From DASSQJ01 sp963772645 (lineage in GTDB: Bacteria > Actinomycetota > Actinomycetes > Actinomycetales > Dermatophilaceae), in NCBI GenBank assembly GCA_963772645.1, contig CAVYYD010000005.1, forward strand, positions 1 through 64,000: a stretch of DNA of 64,000 nucleotides, given 5' to 3'. This document shows positions 29,679 to 37,523 of the stretch, one piece after another. A program made the position numbers and the translations under genes. Position 1 is the first letter of the stretch. Each line of letters opens with the position of its first letter. A model generated the notes under the pieces. It was given only the letters and a program-made list of their open reading frames with translations. It was not told where the DNA came from and searched no databases.

Positions 29679-30683
29679 TCAGGCCCCGTCGATGAGCCGG
29701 GCGACCGCCTTCTCGATCGCCGCCTGGCGCCGGCCCTCGTCGGGGTAGCGCCGGCGCAGGGTGCCGGCGATCGTCTCGCCGTCCTCGTACTGGTCCAGGA
29801 CCCGGGGGTCGATGTAGGAGGAGCGCGCGATCGTCGGGGTGTTCCCGAGGTAGGCCGCGACCTCCTCGACCGCGGCCCGCACCGCCCGCCTGCGGGACGC
29901 GGCGGTGTCCCCCTTCTCCGGGGACTGGGCGAGGGCGACAGCGGCCAGGACGGTGGCGTGCCAGGTCCGGAAGTCCTTGGCGGTCAGGTCCTCGGCGATC
30001 ATCTGCGAGATGTACTCGTTGACCGCCGGGGCCTGCAGGTCGGCCCAGCGGGCCCCGCCCCGGTAGGCGAGCAGCCGGTTCGAGCCGCCGCGGCGGCGCC
30101 GCATGTGGTCGAGCGCGTCGATGACGTGCGGGTCGCTGATCGTCACCGCGTGCTCCACCCCGGACTTGCCGACGAAGCGGAAGAGCAGCTCGTCACCGCG
30201 CCGGCGCACGTGCCGGCGCTCCAGGGTGGTCAGCCCGAACGAGCCGTTGGCGTCGGCGTAGGCGTCGGAGCCGATCCGGAAGTAGCCGAGGTCGAGCAGC
30301 CGGGTCGCGGTGGCCGCGGCCCGGGCCAGCGGCATCCCCTCGACGGTGAGGTCCTCGATGATCCGCGCGCGGGCCTTGGCGAGCCGGGTCCCGGCCGACT
30401 TGACCCGGTCGAACTTCAGCTCGTCCCGCCGGGCGCGCCACTGCGGGTGGTAGAGGTACTGCCGCCGGCCCGCCGCGTCGGTGCCCACGGCCTGGATGTG
30501 GCCGTTCGGGTACGGGCAGATCCACACGTCCTGCCACGCGGGCGGGATCGCCAGCGAGCGGATCCGCTCGACCTCCTCCGCCGGCAGCGCCCTGCCCTCG
30601 GCGTCCCGGTAGGAGAAGCCGCTGCCGGCCCGCCTGCGGGTCCAGCCCCTGGACTGCGGGGACACCCGACGCAACCTCGCCAT
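29679..30683 (-). CDS. Type IB DNA topoisomerase, poxvirus-like
   Basis: A 334-residue type IB enzyme that relaxes supercoils by a 3'-phosphotyrosine intermediate. RLRRVSPQSRGWTRRRAGSG and DVWICPYPNGHIQAVG form the N-terminal clamp. KFDRVKSAGTRLAKAR, LLDLGYFRIGSDAYADANGSFGLTTL and LAYRGGARWADLQAPAVNEYISQMI form the catalytic core, including RIGSDAYA with the first active arginine region. DFRTWHATVLAAVAL carries the conserved HxxR-type stretch. ARSSYIDPRV holds the catalytic tyrosine near residue 290. The length is normal for bacterial TopIB. ATG at 30683 has a TAGAGT box 6 nt upstream. It stands alone and is an accessory enzyme in actinobacteria. Confidence 0.93.
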   Translation of the reverse strand: MARLRRVSPQSRGWTRRRAGSGFSYRDAEGRALPAEEVERIRSLAIPPAWQDVWICPYPNGHIQAVGTDAAGRRQYLYHPQWRARRDELKFDRVKSAGTRLAKARARIIEDLTVEGMPLARAAATATRLLDLGYFRIGSDAYADANGSFGLTTLERRHVRRRGDELLFRFVGKSGVEHAVTISDPHVIDALDHMRRRRGGSNRLLAYRGGARWADLQAPAVNEYISQMIAEDLTAKDFRTWHATVLAAVALAQSPEKGDTAASRRRAVRAAVEEVAAYLGNTPTIARSSYIDPRVLDQYEDGETIAGTLRRRYPDEGRRQAAIEKAVARLIDGA

Positions 30684-30689
30684 GGGCCG

Positions 30690-30695
30690 ACTCTA
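30690..30695 (-). promoter_or_regulatory. -10 box of leaderless topoisomerase IB gene
   Basis: TAGAGT on the minus strand, ending 6 nt before the ATG at 30683. Confidence 0.5.
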
Positions 30696-30798
30696 GATCC
30701 CGCCCACGGCGCTCCCACCTGCAACGATCCCGCGGATGTGGCGGGCGCGCCGTCCCACCGGTTTGGTCCTCGTCACCGGGGTGTGCGAGCGTTCGGCC

Positions 30799-31595
30799 AT
30801 GTCCGGCCTCTCGACCGACGCCGTGCTCGACCTCCTCCGGGAGGTCGCGGACGAGGTCATCGCCCCGCGCTTCCGCTCGCTCTCCGAGGGCGAGGTGATG
30901 GAGAAGCGGCCCGGCGACCTCGTCACGGTCGCCGACCGGGAGGCCGAGGTCCGGATCACCGACCGGCTGCTCGAGGCGTACCCGGGCGCGGTCGTCCTCG
31001 GCGAGGAGGCCTTCGCCGAGGACCGCGACCTGATGGACCGCTACCTCGCCGCCGACCACGCCTTCACGGTCGACCCGGTGGACGGGACGAAGAACTTCGT
31101 CCACGGCTCCCCGACCACGCGGTCATGGTCGCCGAGGTCGTCGGTGGGGAGACGACCCGGGCCTGGGTCCTCCAGCCGGCGCACGGCGTGGCCTGGGTCG
31201 CCGAGCGCGGGGGCGGCACCTGGCGCGACGGGGAGCGGATGACGACCCACCCCGTCGCGCAGGGCCGCGCCCCGGAGGGCGTGACCTCGATGTGGTCGCT
31301 GCGCGGCCACGCGCTCGACGGGCTGCCCCCGATGCGGCTGTCGTGGGTCTGCTGCGGGGTCGACTACCCCCGGCTGATCGAGGGCGAGACCGACTACATC
31401 CTCTACGGGCGCTCGCACCCGTGGGACCACGCGCCGGGGGCCCTGCTCGTCGCCGAGGCCGGCGGCACGATCGCCCACCCGGACGGCACCCCGTACGGGC
31501 CGCGCTCGCGCCGGCCCGGGCTCGTCGTGGCCGCCGACCCGCACACGTGCAGCGCGGTGCGCCGCCGCGCCGAGCACGCCTTCGACCGCTCCTGA
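30799..31595 (+). CDS. Inositol-monophosphatase-family phosphatase, one frame break
   Basis: A Mg-dependent phosphatase of about 265 residues. DEVIAPRFRSLSEGEVMEKRPGDLVTVADREAE has the first motif, VLGEEAFAED the acidic metal site, DPVDGTKNFVHGSP the DPxDGTxNF motif, and SHPWDHAPGALLVAEAGG the WDxAPG motif. The frame breaks near 31113 in a CCCC run where one base seems missing (locus length is 2 modulo 3), inside the ...HGSP / DHAVMVAEVV junction. All metal ligands are present. Likely substrates are inositol-P, histidinol-P or a sugar phosphate; it cannot be told which. ATG 30799 lacks a strong ribosome-binding site. Confidence 0.9.
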
Positions 31596-31618
31596 GCCCC
31601 TCCCGGCCCGGGGCGGAC

Positions 31619-31656
31619 CGCGCGCGCGGGCGGCAGCCGGCCGGGGCCGCGCGCGG
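31619..31656. terminator. Possible bidirectional terminator between convergent genes
   Basis: Two GC-rich arms, CCGCGCGCGCGG-like and CCGCGCGCGG, separated by about 18 nt, lie between the convergent phosphatase and membrane protein. Each is self-complementary, so pairing is plausible but not certain. Confidence 0.25.
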
Positions 31657-31662
31657 ACCGGG

Positions 31663-33693
31663 TCAGCGGCCGGGCACCGGCGCGAGGTAGACCCGCACGC
31701 CGCCGGTGTCGGTCCCGCGCGGCGGCCGGTCCAGGGCGTGCTCCTCCTCGGGGAAGGCCACCTCGACCGAGGTCCGCGGGGTGAGGCCCAGGGCGGTCAG
31801 CGCCTCCGGTCCGTCTGCGGCGAGGACGACGAGCCGGTGGCCCGAGGCGGCCGCCCCCGCGGCGACCTCGGCCACGACGGCGCGCAGCCGGGCCGGGTCC
31901 TTGCGCACCGCGCTCGTCGCGACGAACGACGGGTGACCGCACATGCCGCGCACCACCTGCGGCCACTCGGTGGTGGACCGCCCGTCGACGCCGAGGACGA
32001 CGTCGACGGGCGCCAGCGCCGCGCACACCCGCTCGACCGCGGCGAGCGAGCCACGCTCGACACCCACCCCGCGGAACGGCCAGGTCGCGGCGACCGCGGG
32101 CGCCCCGACCCCGACGAGGAGCAGCACCGCGACCGCCGCCGGGCCCCAGCCCCGCCCGGCGCGGCGGAGCCGGCCGGCGGCCCACGACGCGGCGGCGCAG
32201 GCGAGGACGACGACGAACGGCAGCGCGATGAGCAGGCGGCGGTCGGCCCACGGGTGGTCCGGGGTGATGCCGGGGCGCAGCAGGGTGAGCAGGGTCGAGC
32301 CCGCGGCGACGACGAGCGCGGCCCCCCAGGGGGCGAGCTCGCCGGCCCGCAGCCGCCGCAGCATCCACCGCAGCGCGAGCGCGAGGGTGAGCAGGGCGAC
32401 CACGAGGGCCGGCCAGCCGACGTACCAGGAGAGCCAGTCGACGGTGTGCTCGGCGTAGGTGCGCCCGCCGTCCACGGTCATCCCCTGCCGCAGCTGCATC
32501 CCGGCGACGTACCGCGAGCCCGGGTCGTTGGGGTCCTGGCGCACCGTCATCCACCACGGCCGGGACCACAGGACGAGGCCGGCGACCACGGTGAGGGCGG
32601 CGGCGACGCCCGGCCCGCGGCGGACCAGGAGGCCCGGCAGCCGGTGGCCGCGACGGTACAGCCGCAGGCCGGCCCACGAGGCGGCGGCGACGAGCACGGC
32701 GAGGGCGAGCAGCGGCAGCAGGCTGGCGTGGACGTCGCCGAGGTAGCGGTAGGACAGCGCCCCGGCGAGGGCGGCGGCGACCGCCGTCGAGGCGCCGAGG
32801 CCCCACAGCGCCGGCCGGGCCCAGGGCCGGCCGAGCCCGAGGCCCACCGCGAGCAGCGGCAGGAGCAGCAGGCTCTCCCGGGGAGCGTCGACCCGGGCCA
32901 GGCCGGCGCCCCCGACGAGGGCCCCGGCCACCAGGGCCGCCCAGCGGGCCCGCCGGCCGTCCTGCTCCCCGGCGGCGAGGGTGAGCAGGAGCAGCCCGCC
33001 GGCGAGGGCCACGAGGGCGAGCTGCTCGGAGTAGGTGGCGCGGGCGACGGTGAGGACCGGCAGGAGCACCCCGGTCAGCGCCGCCGCCGCCACCCCCCAC
33101 CACGGGCCGGTGACCAGCGCGGCGAGCAGCCCGACGAGGACGAGGACGACGGCCATGACGGCGCCCGGGAGGAGCTGGGCGACCCGCGGGCCGCCGGCCC
33201 ACACGCCGTACCCGTAGACGACCGCGGGCGCCATGAGGAACTGCGGCTGCACGGCGGGCTGCTGCGGCGAGCCGACCTGGTAGAACGCCGCGCTGCCGGC
33301 CGTGACGTCACCCCGCTCGAGCGGGCCGGGGCCCCCGATGACCGACACGTCGACCGGCACGACGCGCTCGTGGGTCCGCGCCAGGCTCACCGCCGCCTGG
33401 AGGTTCGAGGCGGCGTCGCGCCGGACGAGCACGTGCTCGGAGTGGGTGGCCCCGGTGTACACCGCGAACCCGAGGCCCACCGCGACGAGGGCGAGCGCCG
33501 CGGCGCGGCCCATCGGTACCGCGGGCACGCCGCGGACCACGGCGACGGCGGCGAGCGCGGCGAGGACGGCGACGGTCCAGCCCAGCCACGGCAGCCACCA
33601 GCCGAGCGCGGCGAGGACGGCGCCGGCGGCCGTCACCGCGACGCACCACACGCCGGCGCCGAGCGCCGCCCTGGTCAGGGCGCGGGAGGTCAT
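31663..33693 (-). CDS. Large polytopic membrane protein, GT39/ArnT-like
   Basis: A 676-residue protein with about 12 predicted transmembrane helices, from LGAGVWCVAVTAAGAVLAALG to VAVLLLVGVGAPAVAATW, a large extracytoplasmic loop, and a soluble C-terminal domain ending GGVRVYLAPVPGR. After the first three helices comes RRDAASNLQAAVSLARTHER and GSPQQPAVQPQFLMAPAVVYGY, reminiscent of polyprenyl-phosphate-mannose-dependent glycosyltransferases. I do not see a confident DD or DE catalytic pair, so the assignment is tentative. The frame is clean. ATG 33693 has a TAGGCT -10 box 7 nt upstream, so it is leaderless, and TIGR03089 is transcribed divergently. Confidence 0.7.
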   Translation of the reverse strand: MTSRALTRAALGAGVWCVAVTAAGAVLAALGWWLPWLGWTVAVLAALAAVAVVRGVPAVPMGRAAALALVAVGLGFAVYTGATHSEHVLVRRDAASNLQAAVSLARTHERVVPVDVSVIGGPGPLERGDVTAGSAAFYQVGSPQQPAVQPQFLMAPAVVYGYGVWAGGPRVAQLLPGAVMAVVLVLVGLLAALVTGPWWGVAAAALTGVLLPVLTVARATYSEQLALVALAGGLLLLTLAAGEQDGRRARWAALVAGALVGGAGLARVDAPRESLLLLPLLAVGLGLGRPWARPALWGLGASTAVAAALAGALSYRYLGDVHASLLPLLALAVLVAAASWAGLRLYRRGHRLPGLLVRRGPGVAAALTVVAGLVLWSRPWWMTVRQDPNDPGSRYVAGMQLRQGMTVDGGRTYAEHTVDWLSWYVGWPALVVALLTLALALRWMLRRLRAGELAPWGAALVVAAGSTLLTLLRPGITPDHPWADRRLLIALPFVVVLACAAASWAAGRLRRAGRGWGPAAVAVLLLVGVGAPAVAATWPFRGVGVERGSLAAVERVCAALAPVDVVLGVDGRSTTEWPQVVRGMCGHPSFVATSAVRKDPARLRAVVAEVAAGAAASGHRLVVLAADGPEALTALGLTPRTSVEVAFPEEEHALDRPPRGTDTGGVRVYLAPVPGR

Positions 33694-33700
33694 GCGGGCG

Positions 33701-33727
33701 AGCCTACGGGCGGGCGGCGGGTAGGTT
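33701..33727. promoter_or_regulatory. Divergent leaderless promoters
   Basis: Minus-strand TAGGCT (33701-33706) ends 7 nt before the ATG at 33693. Plus-strand TAGGTT (33722-33727) ends 6 nt before the ATG at 33734. The whole intergenic gap is 40 nt. Confidence 0.55.
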
Positions 33728-33733
33728 TCGGGG

Positions 33734-34456
33734 ATGCCGACCCGACCCGCCGGGGTGCCCGGCCTGCTCGCCGCGCTCACCGCCTCCGACCCGGGCCGGC
33801 CCCGCGTCACCGTCTACGACGACACCGACGGGCCGACCCGCGGCGAGCGGGTCGAGCTCTCCGCCCGGGTCCTGGCGAACTGGGTCGCCAAGGCGGCCAA
33901 CCTGCTGCGCGACGAGCTCGACGCGGGGCCCGGCACCGTCGTGCTCCTCGACCTGCCCCCGCACTGGCGGACGCTGTACTGGGCGCTCGCGACGTGGTCG
34001 GTCGGGGCCTGCGTGGCGCTGCCGGGCAGCGAGGCCGCCCGCTCCGCCGACGTCGTCGTCACCGACGACCCCCGCCGGTGCGACGCGGCACCGGAGGCGG
34101 TGCTCGTCACCCTCGCCGCGCTCGCCCGGGCCGCGGCGGTGCCGGCCCCGGCCGGGGCGGTCGACGAGGCCCGCGAGCTGGCCACGCACGGTGACGTCGT
34201 CGACCTCTGGGACGACCCGGCCCCCAGCGACCCGGCGCTGTGCACACCCGACGGCACGACGACCTACGGCGAGCTGGTGCCCCGCCCCGGCCGACCCGGC
34301 CGGTGGCACACGGCCACCGCCGACACCGCGGACCTGCTCGGTCTCGCCCTGCAGGCCTGGGCGGCGGACGGGTCGCTCGTGCTGACCCGCGGCGCCCCGG
34401 GCCCGGAGGTCCTCGGCCGCCGGCTGGCCAGCGAGGGCGTCACCGCCACCGGCTGA
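33734..34456 (+). CDS. TIGR03089 family protein
   Basis: A 240-residue actinobacterial protein of unknown function. VTVYDDTDGPTRGERVELSARVLANWVAKAANLLRDELDAGPG is the family's N-terminal region, which resembles the start of AMP-forming acyl-CoA synthetases; HWRTLYWALATWSVGACVAL follows. The adenylation motifs further on are absent, so catalysis is unlikely and a partial-ligase-fold role is guessed. It is regularly found beside envelope genes in actinobacteria. The stop lies 35 nt from the convergent peptidoglycan-binding gene, in a 17-bp direct repeat. Confidence 0.88.
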   Translation: MPTRPAGVPGLLAALTASDPGRPRVTVYDDTDGPTRGERVELSARVLANWVAKAANLLRDELDAGPGTVVLLDLPPHWRTLYWALATWSVGACVALPGSEAARSADVVVTDDPRRCDAAPEAVLVTLAALARAAAVPAPAGAVDEARELATHGDVVDLWDDPAPSDPALCTPDGTTTYGELVPRPGRPGRWHTATADTADLLGLALQAWAADGSLVLTRGAPGPEVLGRRLASEGVTATG

Positions 34457-34486
34457 CCGGCCGTGGGCTCACCGGCTGACCGGCCG
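34447..34486. repeat. 17-bp direct repeat around the TIGR03089 stop
   Basis: CACCGGCTGACCGGCCG occurs at 34447-34463 and again at 34470-34486 (23-bp period), the first copy including the last codons and stop of TIGR03089. It may be a slippage duplication or part of a terminator between the convergent genes. Confidence 0.7.
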
Positions 34487-34491
34487 GGGAC

Positions 34492-36435
34492 TCACTGGCC
34501 GGCGACGGCCCGCCAGGTGACGGTCGCGACGACGCCGGTCTGGGTGAGGTGGACCGACTGCTGGAAGGCCCGGACCCGGGACTCGGTGAGCGGCCCGAAC
34601 GAGCCGTCCACCGCGAGCCCACCGATCGCCTTCTGCAGCGCGCTGACCGCCGCCCCGCTCGAGCCGCGCTTGAGGACGACGCCCCAGTAGCGCAGGGTGG
34701 GGATGGCGTGGGCCTCGACCGCGTCCCACGTCGCCCGGTCGACGACGCCGGTCGACGGCAGCCGCACGGAGGTCTGGAAGGCCCGGACCCGGGACTCGGT
34801 GAGCGGGCCGAACGAGCCGTCCACCGCCAGCCCGCCGATGCCCTTCTGCAGCACCTTGACCGCGGTGCCGCTGGACCCGCGCCGCAGGGTCGTGGCCTTC
34901 CACGACGTGAAGCTCGTGGTCGTGCTGGCCGTCGTGACGCCGGGGGTCGAGGACGTCGTGGACGTCGAGCCCGAGGAGGTCGAGCCCGAGGAGGTCGAGG
35001 TGCCGGAGGTCGGGGTGCCGGAGGTCGAGGTCCCCATCAGCGCCGCCCAGGTCTTCGACTCCACGACGCCGGTGACCGCCAGCCCCTTGCTCTTCTGGTA
35101 CGCCTCGACCCGCGCCTCGGTCAGCGGGCCGAACGAGCCGTCGACGGCCAGGCCGCCGATCGCCTGCTGGAGCGCCTTGACCGCGTCGCCGCGCGACCAC
35201 AGCTTGAGGGTGAGGCTCGCGTACTTCGCGAGCGGGCTCGTGGTCGTGCCCGAGCTGACGCTCCCCGCCGTGGAGGAGCCCGAGGTGGTGACCCCCATGA
35301 GGGCGTTCCACACCGGGGCGTCGACGACGCCGTTCTGGGTCAGGCCCTTGCTCTTCTGGTAGTCGATGACCCGCGCCTCGGTGATCGGCCCGAACGAGCC
35401 GTCGACGGTCAGGCCGCCGATCGCCTGCTGGAGCGCCTTGACCGCGGTGCCGGTGGAGCCGCGGCGCAGGGTCACCGAGACGTACTGCGCCAGGCCGGAG
35501 GTGCCCGAGGTGGACCCCGAGGTCGAGGACCCGGAGGTCGAGGACCCGGAGGTGGACCCCGGCGTCCGCGAGGGGACCGCGCCGAGCGCGACCATCTTCG
35601 CCCAGGTCGCCTCGTCCGCCGCCTTGGTCGCCGGGACGCCGTTCTTGGACTGCCAGGTGCCGAGCGCGGCGGCGGTGAGCGGGCCGAAGTGGCCGTCCGG
35701 CTCGGCGCCGATGACCTTCTGGAGGGTGACGACGTCGGGGCCGGTGGCGCCCTGGGTGAGGTACGGGTAGCCGGTGGAGGTGGTCGACGGGGCGCACGGG
35801 GAGGACGGGGTCAGCGGGGCCATCGTGTAGCTCGACAGCGCCTTGCCGGTCCACCACGAGGTCCGCTCGCAGGCGCCGTCCCAGGTGAAGGAGAAGTGGA
35901 TGTGGTCGGTGTGCGGCGCGCTGCCGTAGTACGGCTTCCACGCCATCGACGGGTCCCAGGCGTTCCACTGCTGCCGGTTCCAGATGATGTAGTTGATGCC
36001 GAGCCGGCGGGCCATCGCCCCGGGCCGGCCCTGGTTGTCCGGGCCGGAGAGCCAGCGGGTCAGCGCGTTGCCGAGCGCCAGCTGGGTCGGGTCGTTGGCG
36101 TTGAGCATCCAGTCGAGCGCCCGTCCCTCCCCGTGCTCGGCCGCGCAGGTGCGCAGCGTGCCGTAGGTGTGCGTGCCGTAGGTCGCGTTGAGGAGGCGGG
36201 CGAACGCGAGCACCCCCGGCTGCGCCTCGGTGAGGCAGAGCGTCCCTCGCTGGTAGGGGATGACGACGTCGAGGGCGCTCGGGAGCGCTCGGGACGGGGT
36301 CGGGTAGGGGATGGTCGCCGCCTCCGCGGTGCCCCCGACGAGGGGGAAGGCGAGGACCGAGGCGGAGAGGGCGCCCACGGTGCGGGCGGTCCGCCGGTCG
36401 CGGCGCGCGGGCAGGTTGGGCAGGGGCAGGGACAC
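34492..36435 (-). CDS. Secreted protein with five peptidoglycan-binding domains and a peptidase-like N-terminal domain
   Basis: A 647-residue exported protein. A signal peptide covers residues 1-40 (RTARTVGALSASVLAFPLVGG, cut near AEA). Residues 45-210 form an ARB_07466/VanY-like domain: RTCAAEHGEGRALDWMLN, LGINYIIWNRQQWNAW and HTDHIHFSF with a metal-binding-like HxDHIHFSF. Then come five PG_binding_1 repeats, each about 60 residues with LQxxIGGxxVDGxFGPxTExxV and KSKGLxxTGVV. The first repeat is more divergent and the last four are close copies. Ser/Gly/Thr linkers separate them. The start is GTG 36435 with GAGGAG 8 nt upstream. It probably binds peptidoglycan and may hydrolyse or modify it. 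Upstream 9-bp repeats suggest MtrA control. Confidence 0.9.
   Translation of the reverse strand: MSLPLPNLPARRDRRTARTVGALSASVLAFPLVGGTAEAATIPYPTPSRALPSALDVVIPYQRGTLCLTEAQPGVLAFARLLNATYGTHTYGTLRTCAAEHGEGRALDWMLNANDPTQLALGNALTRWLSGPDNQGRPGAMARRLGINYIIWNRQQWNAWDPSMAWKPYYGSAPHTDHIHFSFTWDGACERTSWWTGKALSSYTMAPLTPSSPCAPSTTSTGYPYLTQGATGPDVVTLQKVIGAEPDGHFGPLTAAALGTWQSKNGVPATKAADEATWAKMVALGAVPSRTPGSTSGSSTSGSSTSGSTSGTSGLAQYVSVTLRRGSTGTAVKALQQAIGGLTVDGSFGPITEARVIDYQKSKGLTQNGVVDAPVWNALMGVTTSGSSTAGSVSSGTTTSPLAKYASLTLKLWSRGDAVKALQQAIGGLAVDGSFGPLTEARVEAYQKSKGLAVTGVVESKTWAALMGTSTSGTPTSGTSTSSGSTSSGSTSTTSSTPGVTTASTTTSFTSWKATTLRRGSSGTAVKVLQKGIGGLAVDGSFGPLTESRVRAFQTSVRLPSTGVVDRATWDAVEAHAIPTLRYWGVVLKRGSSGAAVSALQKAIGGLAVDGSFGPLTESRVRAFQQSVHLTQTGVVATVTWRAVAGQ
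34935..35040 (-). repeat. Low-complexity Ser/Thr linker repeats
   Basis: On the plus strand the pattern GTCGAGCCCGAGGAG occurs twice in a row (34963-34992), and GGTGCCGGAGGTC-type units follow. It encodes a repetitive Ser/Gly/Thr linker between peptidoglycan-binding modules. Confidence 0.7.
35496..35570 (-). repeat. Second low-complexity linker repeat
   Basis: GGTCGAGGACCCGGA occurs twice in tandem at about 35520-35550 within GAGGTGGACCCC-type units; it encodes the GSTSGSSTSGSSTSG linker after the first peptidoglycan-binding module. Confidence 0.65.
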
Positions 36436-36491
36436 AGCGAGGACTCCTCGATCGGCGTCGTGGCAGGGGGTTCGACGCGTCCGGTACAGCG

Positions 36492-36514
36492 GTCACAGAC
36501 GTCACATCCGTCAC
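36492..36514. promoter_or_regulatory. Candidate MtrA-type 9-bp direct repeats
   Basis: GTCAC starts at 36492, 36501 and 36510, giving an exact 9-bp period of GTCACA/GTCACC units, with a related GTACAG at 36484. From memory, the Mycobacterium tuberculosis response regulator MtrA binds loosely conserved 9-nt direct repeats of GTCACAGCG type. The repeats lie 57-79 nt upstream of the gene for a secreted peptidoglycan-binding protein, the class of target MtrA controls. Confidence 0.5.
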
Positions 36515-36727
36515 CACAGGAACACCGGGCACAACCGTTCTCCCACCGGGTCCCGGCGAGCCGCAAGCGGTTCGGGCGAATTACAACCGTGTTCTTCCGC
36601 AGGTCGGTCCGAACGGACGAGTGCGCAGGTCAGCGGGCCTTTGGGCGCCGCGCGGTGTCCGCCGGACCCGTCTGACGGCCGGCACCGTGTGGTCCCGGCC
36701 CGTCGCGGCGCCCGGGGACCCGAGCGC

Positions 36728-36733
36728 TAGGGT
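36728..36733 (+). promoter_or_regulatory. -10 box of leaderless scoA transcript
   Basis: TAGGGT ends 7 nt before the ATG at 36741, with no ribosome-binding site. Confidence 0.5.
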
Positions 36734-36740
36734 TCCCGGC

Positions 36741-37520
36741 ATGGACAAAGTCGTCGCCACACCCGCCGAGGCCGTGGCCGGGATCACCGACGGAGCGACC
36801 CTGGCGGTCGGTGGTTTCGGGCTGTGCGGCATCCCGTCGGTCCTCATCGCCGAGCTGCACCGCAGCGGGGTGAAGGACCTCGAGGTCGTCTCCAACAACT
36901 GCGGGGTCGACGACTGGGGGCTCGGCATCCTGCTGGGCTCCCGGCAGATCCGCCGGATGGTCTCGAGCTACGTCGGGGAGAACCGGGAGTTCGCCCGGCA
37001 GTACCTCGAGGGAGAGCTCGAGGTCGAGCTGACCCCGCAGGGCACCCTCGCCGAGCGGCTGCGGGCGGGCGGCGCCGGCATCCCCGCCTTCTACACCCCC
37101 ACCGGGGTGGGCTCCCAGGTCGCCGACGGCGGCCTGCCCTGGCGCTACGACCACGGGGGCACCGTCGCCGTCGCGTCCCCGGCCAAGGAGGTCCGGGTCT
37201 TCGAGCGCGACGGCGTGGAGCGCGAGTACGTCCTCGAGCACGCCATCGTCGCCGACTTCGGGCTGGTCCGCGCCTGGAAGGGAGACCGGCACGGCAACCT
37301 CGTCTTCAACAAGTCCTCCCGCAACTTCAACCCGCTGTGCGCGATGGCCGGCCGGGTGTCGGTCGCCGAGGTCGAGGAGCTCGTCGAGCCCGGCGAGCTC
37401 GACCCCGACGAGGTGCACCTGCCGGGCATCTACGTCCAGCGGGTGCTGCCACTGACCCCCGAGCAGGCCGCCGACAAGCGGATCGAGCGCCGCACCGTGA
37501 CCCCGAGCAAGGAGGCCTGA
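36741..37520 (+). CDS. scoA: 3-oxoacid (succinyl-) CoA-transferase subunit A
   Basis: With ScoB it moves CoA from succinyl-CoA to acetoacetate or other 3-oxoacids, so ketone-body or acetoacetate use feeds the TCA cycle. The 259-residue alpha subunit has DGATLAVGGFGLCGIPSVLI, ISNNCGVDDWGLG-type region, GGAGIPAFYTPTGVGS, and FNKSSRNFNPLCAMAGRVSVAEVEE, all characteristic of family I CoA transferases. The active-site glutamate is on subunit B. ATG at 36741 is supported by the -10 box, and the stop is 3 nt before scoB's start. Confidence 0.95.
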   Translation: MDKVVATPAEAVAGITDGATLAVGGFGLCGIPSVLIAELHRSGVKDLEVVSNNCGVDDWGLGILLGSRQIRRMVSSYVGENREFARQYLEGELEVELTPQGTLAERLRAGGAGIPAFYTPTGVGSQVADGGLPWRYDHGGTVAVASPAKEVRVFERDGVEREYVLEHAIVADFGLVRAWKGDRHGNLVFNKSSRNFNPLCAMAGRVSVAEVEELVEPGELDPDEVHLPGIYVQRVLPLTPEQAADKRIERRTVTPSKEA

Positions 37521-37523
37521 GCC

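Larger units (their letters stand above)
36436..36740. other. Intergenic region upstream of the PG-binding gene and scoA
   Basis: 305 nt between divergent genes. It holds 9-bp GTCAC repeats (36492-36514), a minus-strand TGTAAT-like box near 36581 and the scoA -10. It was checked for a c-di-AMP riboswitch, common before cell-wall hydrolase genes; no conserved core was recognised. Confidence 0.5.

Noticed and set aside
34935..35570. Short repeats resembling a CRISPR array
   Set aside because: They are in-frame codon repeats of Ser/Gly/Thr linkers, without uniform spacers.
34549..36675. A 708-codon plus-strand ORF opposite the PG-binding gene
   Set aside because: It is Arg/Gly/Pro-rich antisense of a real gene with five recognised modules; no family signal.
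36436..36740. Possible c-di-AMP (ydaO-type) riboswitch upstream of the PG-binding gene
   Set aside because: Cell-wall genes often carry one, but the conserved GGUGGGGAACC-like core was not seen.
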